64,000 nt of DNA from Microbulbifer agarilyticus (GCF_019800665.1 NZ_JAHVKO010000005.1:372001-436000), one strand, 5' to 3'; counted from the first letter of the stretch, positions 35,806-44,725 are shown. Program-made: numbers and translations. The notes: a model not told the origin generated them from the letters alone.

Positions 35806-37257
35806 ATGCACACATTCAAAAAAATTATGGTCGCAGCTCTGCTCGCCAGTGCAGTGGGCTGTGCATTCAACCCAGCCACCAACCGGCCAGACCTGGTGCT
35901 GATGTCAGAAGAGAAAGAGATAAAGATCGGGCGTGAAATGCACGAGAAACTGGTCGCCAGCACGCCGATCTATAACGATCCGATTCTGAATGCCTATGTG
36001 GAACACGTGGGGCAAAAAATTGCCCGGGCCAGCGATCGTCCAGACCTGACCTATTACTTCACCATCATCGACAGCCAGGACATCAACGCCTTTGCCCTGC
36101 CCGGCGGCTATGTGTACATCAACCGCGGTCTGCTGACTTACCTGCAATCTGAGGCCGAGATGGCGGCAGTGCTCGCCCACGAGGTTGGGCATATCACCGC
36201 CCGCCATGCGGTGCGGCAGAAGACCGCTGCCACCGGCGCAGGCGTGGCCTCAGTGCTTTCCGTACTGGTTACCGGCAGCGGTGTTGTCGGCGATGTGGCA
36301 AACCTCTGGAGCACCGCAGCGGTGAAAGGCTACGGCCGTGACATGGAACTCGAGGCCGACCGCTTTGGCGCCCAGTACATGTACAACGCTGGGTATGACC
36401 CGCAATCAATGATCAACGTAATCGCGCTGTTGAAGGATCAGGAAACCTTTGCCCGGCGCCGCGCCAGGGTCGAAGGGAAAAAACAACAGACGTATCACGG
36501 CGTCTTCTCATCCCACCCGCGTAATGACATTCGCCTGCGGGAGGTCGTGGAGGCCGCCGGCGAGTTACCGGAAGACAAGAAAATCACCAAAGTGGAGTAT
36601 TATCGCGAGCGCACCGACGGATTGGTTTACGGACAGAATGCGCAGGAAAGTGAAAAGAATCGATTCAATCACAAGAGCCTGGGCTTTTCGCTTTTATTTC
36701 CCGAAGGCTGGAATGTCGAAAATCAACGCAGTGCGATCGTTGGTACCGCGCCGGATAAATCCGCCACGATGACAATTCGAGTTGGCAAACGCGACGGAAA
36801 CCAGCCTGCCGATATGGCGCTGCGCGGCGTATATGACGTACGCAACCTTGAGGAAGACGAAGCGCTCAGCCAGTACCGCCTGGAAGGGCACACGGGCAAA
36901 CTGCCAGTGCGTACTGGAGATTCACCAGACCGTGTCGCGGTGCTGTTCTATGGCAGCCGCCAATACATCCTCGAAGGCAAAGTTGCCGAGGAGTCGGAGG
37001 ATAAAGAGAAGCAGGCAGAATACGACAACCTGTTTATGACGAGTATTCGCAGCTTCCGTCCATTACGTAAAACGGACATAGTGAAGCCCGACATCAAACG
37101 CGTCCGCTATGTACAGGCAAATGAAAAGACGACATTTTCATCGCTGGCCCGGCATATGGAGATCGGCGAGTACGCAGAAGAGCAATTGCGCCTGCTAAAC
37201 GGCTACTATCCACGCGGCGAACCCAAGCCCGGCGAGTGGATCAAAATCGTTCAGTAA
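35806..37257 (+). CDS. M48-family metalloprotease lipoprotein (cluster gene 13)
   Basis: 483 residues. AGGAG lies upstream of the ATG. A lipoprotein signal ends at Cys19 (ASAVGC). The protease domain has the zinc motif HEVGH at 125-129 and the third ligand in ELEADRFGAQYM. Related periplasmic proteases (BepA, LoiP type) degrade or help assemble outer-membrane proteins. Unlike BepA, no TPR array follows; instead there is a beta-rich middle (about 290-410) and a LysM-like end (KTTFSSLARHMEIGEYAEEQLRLLNGY ... PGEWIKIV). It lies 49 bases after gene 12 and is followed at once by a strong terminator, so it likely closes the cluster's message. Confidence 0.88.
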   Translation: MHTFKKIMVAALLASAVGCAFNPATNRPDLVLMSEEKEIKIGREMHEKLVASTPIYNDPILNAYVEHVGQKIARASDRPDLTYYFTIIDSQDINAFALPGGYVYINRGLLTYLQSEAEMAAVLAHEVGHITARHAVRQKTAATGAGVASVLSVLVTGSGVVGDVANLWSTAAVKGYGRDMELEADRFGAQYMYNAGYDPQSMINVIALLKDQETFARRRARVEGKKQQTYHGVFSSHPRNDIRLREVVEAAGELPEDKKITKVEYYRERTDGLVYGQNAQESEKNRFNHKSLGFSLLFPEGWNVENQRSAIVGTAPDKSATMTIRVGKRDGNQPADMALRGVYDVRNLEEDEALSQYRLEGHTGKLPVRTGDSPDRVAVLFYGSRQYILEGKVAEESEDKEKQAEYDNLFMTSIRSFRPLRKTDIVKPDIKRVRYVQANEKTTFSSLARHMEIGEYAEEQLRLLNGYYPRGEPKPGEWIKIVQ

Positions 37258-37270
37258 TTTGACGCAAGCC

Positions 37271-37316
37271 GTACGGGCGCCGGAAGCGGCGCCCGTACTC
37301 TTCCCCTCAATTTTTC
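37271..37316 (+). terminator. Strong terminator closing the VWA/ExbB-like cluster
   Basis: Perfect 12-pair stem GTACGGGCGCCG / CGGCGCCCGTAC with a GAAG tetraloop (37271-37298), then a pyrimidine-rich run ending in TTTTT. Confidence 0.85.
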
Positions 37317-37327
37317 CTTACCTCTAA

Positions 37328-37349
37328 CTGACACACTTCTGTCACAATT
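37328..37349 (+). promoter_or_regulatory. Candidate Pho box upstream of the glycerophosphodiesterase gene
   Basis: Two 7-base direct repeats, CTGACAC (37328-37334) and CTGTCAC (37339-37345), are separated by four bases (ACTT) and followed by AATT. This is the classical PhoB-box layout (CTGTCAT, 4 A/T-rich bases, CTGTCAT). It is 83 bases before the chosen start. Confidence 0.5.
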
Positions 37350-37427
37350 CACTTTCTGCCGTTGCACCATTTTTATTCCAATCCAGTCCAGGTATGTTTA
37401 GGCAAATTTTCAATTGCCTATACCGCC

Positions 37428-38510
37428 ATGCGCTCTCTTTGTTTCATTATTATTACGCTCGCCTGCATTGTTTCGCAGAGCCTGTATGCCTCAGAGCGGA
37501 ACAATCCAATTGTTATCGCGCATCGCGGCGCGTCCGGTTATTTGCCTGAACACACACTCGAAGCGAAAACCCTCGCCTACGCCATGGGTGCGGATTATAT
37601 CGAGCAAGATCTGGTATTAAGTAAAGACAACCACCTGATCGTAATGCACGACATTTATCTGGACGAGGTAACCGATGTCGCCAGCAAATTCCCAGATAGG
37701 GCCCGTGAAGATGGTCATTTCTATACCATCGACTTCACTCTCCCAGAGCTCAAGCAATTACGGGTGACGGGCCCCTTCGTAAGTGTGCTTGGAAAAAAAG
37801 TACCAAAATACGGCAAACGTTTCCCGCTGTGGCATTCACAATTCCAGCTGGCGACGTTTGAAGAGGAACTGGAACTTATTCAGGGCCTTAACCGATCATT
37901 GGGCTACAACACTGGGATTTATCCCGAGATCAAGAAGCCATATTTCCACGCACAGGAGGGGCGCGATATTTCCCGCATGGTGCTGCAGACCCTCAAGCGG
38001 TACGGCTATACAAAGCCCGCTAGCAAGGTCTACCTGCAGTCGTTTGATGCGGAAGAGCTTCAGCGCATTCATAGTGAGCTACTGCCCTCGATGAATATGG
38101 ATATCCCTCTCGTGCAATTGATCGCCGAAACCGACTGGGAAGAGAAACGAATAAAGCGAGCGGGACAGTGGCACAACTACGATTACGACTGGATGCGCAC
38201 ACCGCAAGGGCTGCAAAAGATCGCGGACTACGCTGTCGGCATCGGCCCCTGGTACCCAATGCTGGTAACCGAAGAGGGAACAGAAGACACACTGCTAACG
38301 GAGGCGCGCAAACTGGGGCTGCAGGTACACCCATACACATTCCGCGCGGACCCTCTGCAGATCCCGGATGCTTACCGTGATTTTGAGGAGTTTATTGGGC
38401 TATATGTGGAGCAACTGCAAGTTGATGGTCTGTTTACCGACCATCCGGATAAGGTTCGCAGTTACCTGTCAACACGTGGCACACAGAGGCCCCTGGAAGT
38501 TTCGCCCTAG
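37428..38510 (+). CDS. glpQ: Periplasmic glycerophosphodiester phosphodiesterase
   Basis: 360 residues from the ATG at 37428, which gives a clean signal peptide (MRSLCFIIITLACIVSQSLYA); the frame opens earlier at 37362 but would add a hydrophilic piece. The GDPD motifs are complete: IVIAHRGASGYLPEHTLEA (catalytic HRGA and E), DYIEQDLVLSKD and LIVMHDIYLDEVT. GlpQ hydrolyses glycerophosphodiesters to glycerol 3-phosphate and an alcohol in the periplasm. A candidate Pho box upstream suggests induction when phosphate is scarce. No ribosome binding site is obvious. Confidence 0.9.
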   Translation: MRSLCFIIITLACIVSQSLYASERNNPIVIAHRGASGYLPEHTLEAKTLAYAMGADYIEQDLVLSKDNHLIVMHDIYLDEVTDVASKFPDRAREDGHFYTIDFTLPELKQLRVTGPFVSVLGKKVPKYGKRFPLWHSQFQLATFEEELELIQGLNRSLGYNTGIYPEIKKPYFHAQEGRDISRMVLQTLKRYGYTKPASKVYLQSFDAEELQRIHSELLPSMNMDIPLVQLIAETDWEEKRIKRAGQWHNYDYDWMRTPQGLQKIADYAVGIGPWYPMLVTEEGTEDTLLTEARKLGLQVHPYTFRADPLQIPDAYRDFEEFIGLYVEQLQVDGLFTDHPDKVRSYLSTRGTQRPLEVSP

Positions 38511-38530
38511 GTGGAGCCACGCTCACGCAA

Positions 38531-40447
38531 TCAGGCGGGCTCCACATCCACGGAGTCGGCTGCAGTCACACGCCGGTCGCTTGCGACATCGGCCGGTGAA
38601 GCATAATCCACTACCTGATTACGTCCCTGCTGCTTGGCCCGGTACAAGGCCATGTCGGCCTGACGCATTAATTGCTCGACGGAAATATCTTTATCGGAAT
38701 GTGCCACGCCAATACTCGAGGTGAAGCTGACCTCCCCTGCGGGGGTTGGCAGGCGGATACCGGCAATAGCGTCTCGCAACCGCTCCGCGGTATGCAGGGA
38801 GTCCGGCTTGGATTCGGTAATCAATAGCGCAAACTCCTCACCACCCAGGCGGCCAAACACGTCTGTCTCGCGTATTTTGGTTTGAATCGCCGCACTGAAC
38901 TTGCACAGCGCTTCATCACCCACCCCGTGCCCGTGTTCATCATTGATGGACTTGAAGTGATCGATATCAAACATCAACAAGCTGGCGGGTTCATTCTGGC
39001 GATAGGCGCGCTTGATACACAGTTCAGCATCCGCAAGGAAACTGCGGCGATTGCGGATGCCGGTGAGGGGATCCGTGCGCGCTTCTATTTCGGCAAGCTG
39101 CTTCGCTTTCTCCAGCTCTTCCGTACGCGCACGCACGAGGCCCTCGAGCTTAACCTTCGACTGTTCCAGGTGCCGGCGATACTGGCGCTCCGACTCCAAT
39201 GCCTGCAAGCGCACCCTGCGCAGCTTGATCCCCATGGCGGCCATAATGGTCACCATTTCGACGAAGGAGCTCAGCGGCGGCAGGTAATAGTTCACTAGGT
39301 TGTGATCAACCACACCGAGGTCACGCAGTGCCTGATAGAAGAGCCCGGCCAGTAACAGTGTCCAACCCACGGCAAATACTGCCGCTTCGCTGGAACCCTG
39401 CCGCCAGCGCACCAGTGCGATCACGGTGGAGGCCGGATACAGCAACAGCGCCAGGGTAATCGAGATCAACGCAACGGTTTTGATCTGCAGTATTGCGCTA
39501 ACCAGCAAAATGCCGGCATTCACCATCATCAAGATGAGGATGTAATCAAGACGCGGGGTGTACTTGCGGGTTTGCAGAAACAGGCGATCAAATATCACAC
39601 CACACAATATGCTGACCGCCCCGGTGGCAGACATATAGCTCCAGTGGAAGTCCTGCTGCAAAACATACTGATGGGTGAACCCGAGAATCGTACCCCAGGC
39701 AACGATTTTGGAAATGCCATACACGAAATAGGCAAAGAAACTGGAATCGCCCGTGGTAATGCCGACAATCAGTGAGAACAGTGAGATCAGTGCAATACCG
39801 CCGAACAGGAACGCGAGTATTGCGGTTTCACCAGTGTGGGATTTGCTTAGCGCGTCCGGAGCCCAGATTCGCATCGAGGGGAATACAAAGCCGGCTTCCT
39901 CAGAATCGTAGCGCACCAAGAACTTCACCGTCTCACCGGGAGACAGCTCCACAGGTACCACAAAACGATTGTGAAACACCGGACGCAGGGCAAAAGGTTC
40001 TCCCATCGCCAGATCGACAAGTTCATGGAAATCTGCGGCGGATTCGCCGCGCGCAAATGCCTGCAGGCGGATTAACTGGTGATCCACATATTCCAGGTGC
40101 AGCGGAAGTATCTGCTGCTGAGTATTGTGCAGCTCAAAGTAAGACCAGTAACTACCCTGTTGCAGCCCGGTGGAACCACCGCCCGCCAGCGGGGAAAAGC
40201 TGCCCGACTCCAGCGCCGCCAGAGCGTCCGCGAGCGTTGCCTGCCCACTCGGGTCATGCCAGATACGCGCCTGCCCGGTGCGCTGACCGCCCTCTTCACC
40301 ATAACCAACACTTGTAGCGACCTGGGCAAGCACCGAAACGGGAATGAGAAGCAGCATCAGTATCGCAAAAACACGCGTCTGGGCCCGCCTTAACCAGCGC
40401 AATACAGACACATTAGAGACCCCTAACGAGGACAGAGTGGCGTTCAT
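38531..40447 (-). CDS. 7TMR-DISM membrane diguanylate cyclase
   Basis: 638 residues: signal peptide (about 20-42), periplasmic 7TMR-DISM extracellular domain 2 (about 45-190), seven membrane helices (about 200-410), a short coiled coil (about 412-455) and a GGDEF domain. The active site reads GGEEF at 535-539, a functional variant. The product-inhibition I-site RETD is five residues upstream. It is expected to make cyclic di-GMP at the membrane in response to an unknown periplasmic ligand, often a carbohydrate in this receptor class. No partner gene in the same direction; its stop is 20 bases from the convergent glpQ stop. Confidence 0.92.
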   Translation of the reverse strand: MNATLSSLGVSNVSVLRWLRRAQTRVFAILMLLLIPVSVLAQVATSVGYGEEGGQRTGQARIWHDPSGQATLADALAALESGSFSPLAGGGSTGLQQGSYWSYFELHNTQQQILPLHLEYVDHQLIRLQAFARGESAADFHELVDLAMGEPFALRPVFHNRFVVPVELSPGETVKFLVRYDSEEAGFVFPSMRIWAPDALSKSHTGETAILAFLFGGIALISLFSLIVGITTGDSSFFAYFVYGISKIVAWGTILGFTHQYVLQQDFHWSYMSATGAVSILCGVIFDRLFLQTRKYTPRLDYILILMMVNAGILLVSAILQIKTVALISITLALLLYPASTVIALVRWRQGSSEAAVFAVGWTLLLAGLFYQALRDLGVVDHNLVNYYLPPLSSFVEMVTIMAAMGIKLRRVRLQALESERQYRRHLEQSKVKLEGLVRARTEELEKAKQLAEIEARTDPLTGIRNRRSFLADAELCIKRAYRQNEPASLLMFDIDHFKSINDEHGHGVGDEALCKFSAAIQTKIRETDVFGRLGGEEFALLITESKPDSLHTAERLRDAIAGIRLPTPAGEVSFTSSIGVAHSDKDISVEQLMRQADMALYRAKQQGRNQVVDYASPADVASDRRVTAADSVDVEPA

Positions 40448-40869
40448 GGACAGCCCGAAATTGCCAGTTATAAGAGTTATTCAATCAATTGCTGAGCTTT
40501 ACAAGCCTCGCAGCAGAGCGTTTCCCAGCCATATTATTCTTCGACGCTGGTAACTTGGCCCGAGGAGCCTGCACGGAACGCGTAAGTCCCGTTTAACTGA
40601 CAGCCAGTTTACCGGGTCAGCGCCACAGAAGCACGGTTGATTGTGGGCCTGATAACGCAAGGTTCGCCCCACAGCCACTCAAGTGGGCAAGCACACCACC
40701 CAGATCAAACCGGTCCCGGCCAGCCAAGCAATCAAAAACTCTTATATCGGCACAAGCAAACAAAAATGGCCGCCTTAGGGCGACCATTTTCGAAGTCTGT
40801 TCTACATGTCAGCTCGCCTCGTACACCACAAGACGAGGCTACTGAGGCGAGCCGCTATGTAACAGTTTG
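40448..40869. other. Gene-free spacer upstream of the cyclase, with hairpins
   Basis: 422 bases between two minus-strand genes. Besides the terminator at 40762-40790 there is a compound repeat at 40813-40853 in which the arms GCTCGCCTC/GAGGCGAGC and GCCTCGT/ACGAGGC overlap and so exclude each other. The promoter of the cyclase gene must lie near 40450-40550 but is not clear. Confidence 0.4.
40762..40790 (-). terminator. Terminator of the enoyl-CoA hydratase gene
   Basis: Stem AAAATGG-CGCC / GGCG-CCATTTT with one mismatch and a 4-base loop; read on the minus strand it continues into TTTTTG. It is 80 bases after the gene's stop. Confidence 0.7.
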
Positions 40870-41661
40870 TCACTCAAATTGTGAAAAATCTGCCGGGCGC
40901 TTTTCCATAAAGGCCGTAGCCGCCTCGCGAAACTCCTCCGACTGCAGGCGCTGCTGGAAGTGCAGTGCTTCTTCCCGAATCACCGCCATGCCGCTCTCAT
41001 AGGTGCCCTGGCGCAGCAGTTTTTTACTCAGGCGCACCGCTTCGGGCGCCCTTTTGGCGAGCTCTTGGGCATATTCGCGTGCGCGTCCCAGAGCCTCGCC
41101 AGAAAATACGACCTCGTTGCAGATATTCACATTTGCCGCGGTCTGCGCATCAAACTTGTTCCCCAGCAGCAGCAACTCGGAGGCCTTGACGTGCCCCATG
41201 ATACGCGGCAAAAGCAGGCTGGAGGCATACTCCGGGCACAGGCCCAAGTTTACAAAGGGCATCTGGAACATTGCATGATCTTCCGCGATCGCCAAATCAC
41301 AGTGCAGCAACAGCGTGGTACCGATACCCACAGCCACGCCGCTGACCGCAGCAACAACCGGCTTGGGAAACTCGTACAGCGCGGTCATAAACTGGAATAC
41401 GGGGGAGTCTTTACTGGACGCCGAACCATCCAGGAAATCCGTCAGGTCATTACCGCTGGTAAAAGCGCCACCGGCACCGGTGAGAATGACTACCCGCACC
41501 TCCGGGTTGGCGGCCGCATCGCGAAACAGCTGTGCCATGGCTGAGTACATGGCCTTGGTCAGCGCGTTTTTACGCTCTGGCCGATTAATGGTGATCTCCA
41601 GAACCCGGTTGCTTAATTGGGCGTCAATTTCTGCACAGGGGCTTTCGAAAGGGCTTGGCAT
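40870..41661 (-). CDS. Enoyl-CoA hydratase/isomerase family protein
   Basis: 263 residues, complete crotonase fold. The CoA-binding and oxyanion regions are visible: INRPERKNALT, GAGGAFTSGNDLTDFLDG (about 63-80), KPVVAAVSGVAVGIGTTLLLHCDLAIA (about 98-124) and MPFVNLGLCPEYASSLLLPRIMG. The two Glu of a true hydratase are not both at the usual places (the second segment has NLGLCPEYASS), so an isomerase or other crotonase reaction is also possible. Likely fatty-acid or amino-acid breakdown in the cytoplasm. Single gene, divergent from kynA. Confidence 0.85.
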   Translation of the reverse strand: MPSPFESPCAEIDAQLSNRVLEITINRPERKNALTKAMYSAMAQLFRDAAANPEVRVVILTGAGGAFTSGNDLTDFLDGSASSKDSPVFQFMTALYEFPKPVVAAVSGVAVGIGTTLLLHCDLAIAEDHAMFQMPFVNLGLCPEYASSLLLPRIMGHVKASELLLLGNKFDAQTAANVNICNEVVFSGEALGRAREYAQELAKRAPEAVRLSKKLLRQGTYESGMAVIREEALHFQQRLQSEEFREAATAFMEKRPADFSQFE

Positions 41662-41843
41662 ACGGGGCTCCGCTATTACTTGGTTTCGTTATATTCGTGG
41701 CCGTCTAGCGCTAGTTTAGCCAGTCATTGTGCGCATACGAGGTCCATTTCGACCAGTTTGCATTACCTAAGCCGAACCGGCGTGCGACTGCAGCACAGTC
41801 ACAGGGTGCGAAATGTATTTTCCAAAAATTGACCTTTCGACCT

Positions 41844-41849
41844 TATAAT
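41844..41849 (+). promoter_or_regulatory. Consensus -10 box upstream of kynA
   Basis: Exact TATAAT 104 bases before the kynA start. A good -35 at the right distance is not seen (TTGACC at 41829-41834 is only 9 bases away), so an activator may be needed or the box may be chance. Confidence 0.4.
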
Positions 41850-41952
41850 GCGGCCAAATTGGTGCAAGTTTGCGCAACTTTTAATTTATATACCGGCGAA
41901 TACCGTTACATATATTGCAGCAGGCGGTATTCGGCAAAAGGAATCCTCTGAC

Positions 41953-42735
41953 ATGACCGTTACCTACAGCTCTTACCTGAAGGTAGACGAGCTGCTGGAA
42001 TGCCAGCAACCGCTCTCCGCAGGCCCCGAACACGACGAATTACTGTTTATTGTTATCCACCAGAGTTACGAACTGTGGTTCAAGCAGCTGCTGCATGAAC
42101 TGGACTTTCTGGTGCGCCTGTTCTGCGCGGGAGAGCGCAATCGCGCCCTGCACACTCTCAAGCGGGTCGATGCAATTTACCGCACGCTTATCCAGCAGGT
42201 AGACATCCTGGAGACGCTCACACCGCTCGAGTTCATGTCCTTTCGCGACCGACTGTCCACCGCCAGCGGCTTTCAGTCCTATCAATTCCGCGAACTGGAA
42301 TTCCTCTACGGCGCCAAGGACCCGCGCAAGCTGCAGAACTACGAGCCGGGTTCGGAGCACTATCAGCGCCTGCAAACGCGTCTCGAAGCCCCTACCTTGT
42401 GGGACGCCTTCCTGCAGTTTCTCGCCCACGAGGGGCACGCCATTCCAGACAGTGTACTAAACCGGGATTTCAGCCAGGTGGCAGAGCCGTCCCCGGCGGT
42501 GCAAACCGTGTTGATCGACGTTTATCGCAATGACCCGCTGGTAAGCGATATCTGTGAGGCACTGGTGGATATCGATACCTCCCTGCAGCAGTGGCGCTAT
42601 CGCCACGTGAAGATGGTGGAGAGGACCATCGGCAGCAAAATGGGCACCGGTGGCTCCAGCGGCGTGGGCTACCTGCAAAGCACCCTGTTCAAGCCGGTAT
42701 TCCCCGACCTGTGGGCAATTCGCTCCGAGTTTTAA
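41953..42735 (+). CDS. kynA: Tryptophan 2,3-dioxygenase
   Basis: 260 residues from the ATG at 41953 (MTVTYSSYLKVDELLECQQ); the frame reaches back to 41848 but family proteins start here. The all-helical heme dioxygenase signature is intact: EHDELLFIVIHQSYELWFKQLLHELD (about 26-51), TPLEFMSFRDRLSTASGFQSYQFRE (about 92-116) and the C-terminal RHVKMVERTIGSKMGTGGSSGVGYL, whose first His is the heme ligand. It opens the tryptophan ring to N-formylkynurenine, the first step of the kynurenine route. No other kyn gene is in the window. Confidence 0.96.
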   Translation: MTVTYSSYLKVDELLECQQPLSAGPEHDELLFIVIHQSYELWFKQLLHELDFLVRLFCAGERNRALHTLKRVDAIYRTLIQQVDILETLTPLEFMSFRDRLSTASGFQSYQFRELEFLYGAKDPRKLQNYEPGSEHYQRLQTRLEAPTLWDAFLQFLAHEGHAIPDSVLNRDFSQVAEPSPAVQTVLIDVYRNDPLVSDICEALVDIDTSLQQWRYRHVKMVERTIGSKMGTGGSSGVGYLQSTLFKPVFPDLWAIRSEF

Positions 42736-42822
42736 GCCCACGTCCACGAGCGGTCACAATCGGCCGCTCGTGGCTAAGCGCAATCCCCCGGCCCCGACTC
42801 CCCAGCGCCAAATTCCAGGCAT

Positions 42823-42852
42823 AAAAAAAGCCAGCATGTGCTGGCTTTTTTT
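42823..42852. terminator. Two-way terminator between kynA and the exbD-like gene
   Basis: Perfect stem of 14 pairs, seven A then GCCAGCA, 2-base loop, TGCTGGC then seven T. Lies between convergent genes. Confidence 0.92.
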
Positions 42853-42896
42853 GATCCTGTGAGAGAGCGGCTCCCGCGGGACACTCTCTACGCAGA

Positions 42897-43319
42897 TCAG
42901 TCTTCGAACGGTACCAGGGAAACCTGAATGTTCGGGTTTACCTCTTTCGCCGCGTCAGCGATGGTCACGTAAGTGTCCGCGCTGGACTTGTTGTGCGCAC
43001 GGATAATCACGATCGCCTGCGGGTTCTCCGCGAAGAGCTGGGCAATACGTGCACGTACTGCACGGCTGTCCACTCGAGTCGGGCCCATCCAGATTTCGTC
43101 AGCGGAGTTCACGCTGATCAGGATATTCTGCTTGTCGGGGTCCGGCGGAGTCTCTACCTGCTGATCCGGATCCGGTACATTCACGTCCAGCGCCTTCTCT
43201 TTTACGAAGGATGCCGTCACGATGAAGAAGATCAACATGATGAATACGACGTCCAACATGGGCGTCAGGTCGATATCCGCTTTTTCTTCTTCTACGGCCT
43301 TACCGCGTCGTCTACTCAT
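42897..43319 (-). CDS. ExbD/TolR-type biopolymer transport protein (orphan)
   Basis: 140 residues: basic cytoplasmic start, one membrane helix (about 20-42) beginning LTPMLDVVFIMLIFFIV, and a periplasmic domain (about 60-140). Asp23 is the conserved proton-carrying residue. ExbD works with ExbB to energise TonB. No exbB, tolQ or tonB gene is adjacent, so its partner is elsewhere in the genome. It gives a useful in-window reference for the start of the two VWA proteins. The upstream region (43320-43485) shows no ribosome binding oddity. Confidence 0.93.
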   Translation of the reverse strand: MSRRRGKAVEEEKADIDLTPMLDVVFIMLIFFIVTASFVKEKALDVNVPDPDQQVETPPDPDKQNILISVNSADEIWMGPTRVDSRAVRARIAQLFAENPQAIVIIRAHNKSSADTYVTIADAAKEVNPNIQVSLVPFED

Positions 43320-43485
43320 AAAACACCGTACAGTTTTTGATTCGAATTCGCCGGATTCACCGGTCTAATCAGGGGGGCAAGATTGCCGGGAAATGGCCAC
43401 CAATGCAAGTGCAACCTGCACAACCACAACATAAGCTTTACAAATCAATGACTTACGAAGAGCAGCATACCCGAAAGCTCACATT

Positions 43486-43956
43486 TTATACAGCAAAATC
43501 GCCGGTCCGACTAGCTAGATAGCTCTGATAGTCAGGTACTTCGCGGGCGAAACTCTGCGACATCAGAGCCGAATGAATCATCATATCCGCACTGCTCGCA
43601 TTACATGCCACTGGAATATTCCACACCGCGGCGATTCGCAGCAGTGCTTTCACATCCGGGTCGTGGGGCATGGGCTCAAAGGGGTCCCAAAAGAAAATCA
43701 GGATATCCACATCACCCTGGCAGATCTTCGCACCCAACTGCTGGTCACCGCCCATAGGGCCGCTGAAAAGCTTTTCCACACGCATTCCCGTGGACGATTC
43801 AATCTGGGAGCCTGTGGTACCGGTACCGAGCAATTGATGTTGCTCAAGAATGGCCCGGTGCTTTTGGCACCAGTCAATGAGTCCTTGCTTGCGGTTGTCG
43901 TGGGCTACCAGCGCGATGCGCTTTTCTGCAGCAATCGGCTTGTCGATCGTGTTCAT
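43486..43956 (-). CDS. mgsA: Methylglyoxal synthase
   Basis: 156 residues from the ATG at 43956, with GGAGG four bases upstream; the frame extends 46 codons further back but that part is not conserved. Matches E. coli MgsA in length and motifs: RIALVAHDNRKQGLIDWC (phosphate site), LLGTGTTGSQI, SGPMGGDQQLGAKI and the catalytic-region DILIFFWDPFEPMPHDPDVKALLRIA. It turns dihydroxyacetone phosphate into methylglyoxal and phosphate, a bypass of lower glycolysis when phosphate is limiting, in the cytoplasm. Confidence 0.96.
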   Translation of the reverse strand: MNTIDKPIAAEKRIALVAHDNRKQGLIDWCQKHRAILEQHQLLGTGTTGSQIESSTGMRVEKLFSGPMGGDQQLGAKICQGDVDILIFFWDPFEPMPHDPDVKALLRIAAVWNIPVACNASSADMMIHSALMSQSFAREVPDYQSYLASRTGDFAV

Positions 43957-44293
43957 GTGACCTCCAGCTAAAATCGGGTCAGTTTTATCTGTCGCCAGCC
44001 CTTCTCTACCATTCGCGAACCGAGAGACATGATAGAAGGCAACAAGTCGAATTTCTTCGCGTGGCAGAATTATGCAAAATTCCACGCCCGGCATCTATTG
44101 CCATGTCATCTGTCCTGTCATCGCCCAACGCCGCAATCCTCCCCGACAAGGAAGCGCGCTACCGTTATCGGGTTACCACCCCCACAAAGCCGTTGTTCTA
44201 CATCCTGGGTTCGAGGTCCGCACACCGTAAACCCAATGTATAATCCCCAGTTGTTGTACCCAATTGCGGGCAAGTTTTCCTAAAGGAGTATGT

Positions 44294-44725
44294 ATGAGCG
44301 TCGGCGCATGGGAACCAGCCAAGCAGGCCTCCAATGATCAGTCCCGAGAAAAAATCGACCCCACTCTGCTAACGCAGATACTGGAACTAGTGGAAGGCTC
44401 TTCCGCCCCGGAATCCTCGCACGCCCAAGAGAACACCGAATTAGCCGAACTTCCGGAAACACTCCGCTCGGCAAGCTGGCTCGCGGGGTTACCCGCAGCC
44501 CAGTGGCTGGAAGAAGCCGCGAACTGGGAGCCAGAACAACTGTGGGCTTTGATCCGCTTTTTCACCCTGGCGGAAGCACAACTGGATTGGCAGGGCGGTG
44601 CAGAATCTCCGGTTATCCCGCTGGCAAAATCCCTCCGCCGACGCAAAGCCCCACTGAGTCGCGAGCAACTTTTATGGATTCGCGGTAACTCCGACAATCG
44701 CTACCTGCCCTACGGCCCACTTTAA
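44294..44725 (+). CDS. Conserved-looking hypothetical protein, Trp-rich
   Basis: 143 residues from the ATG at 44294, with AAAGGAG seven bases upstream, which decides against the start ten codons earlier. No signal peptide or membrane helix. A disordered acidic first third (residues 1-55) is followed by a helical part rich in Trp and Leu (SASWLAGLPAAQWLEEAANW, LWALIRFFTLAEAQLDWQG) and a basic end (LRRRKAPLSREQLLWIRGNSDNRYLPYGPL). I do not recognise the family. It is a single-gene unit closed by a terminator. Confidence 0.75.
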   Translation: MSVGAWEPAKQASNDQSREKIDPTLLTQILELVEGSSAPESSHAQENTELAELPETLRSASWLAGLPAAQWLEEAANWEPEQLWALIRFFTLAEAQLDWQGGAESPVIPLAKSLRRRKAPLSREQLLWIRGNSDNRYLPYGPL

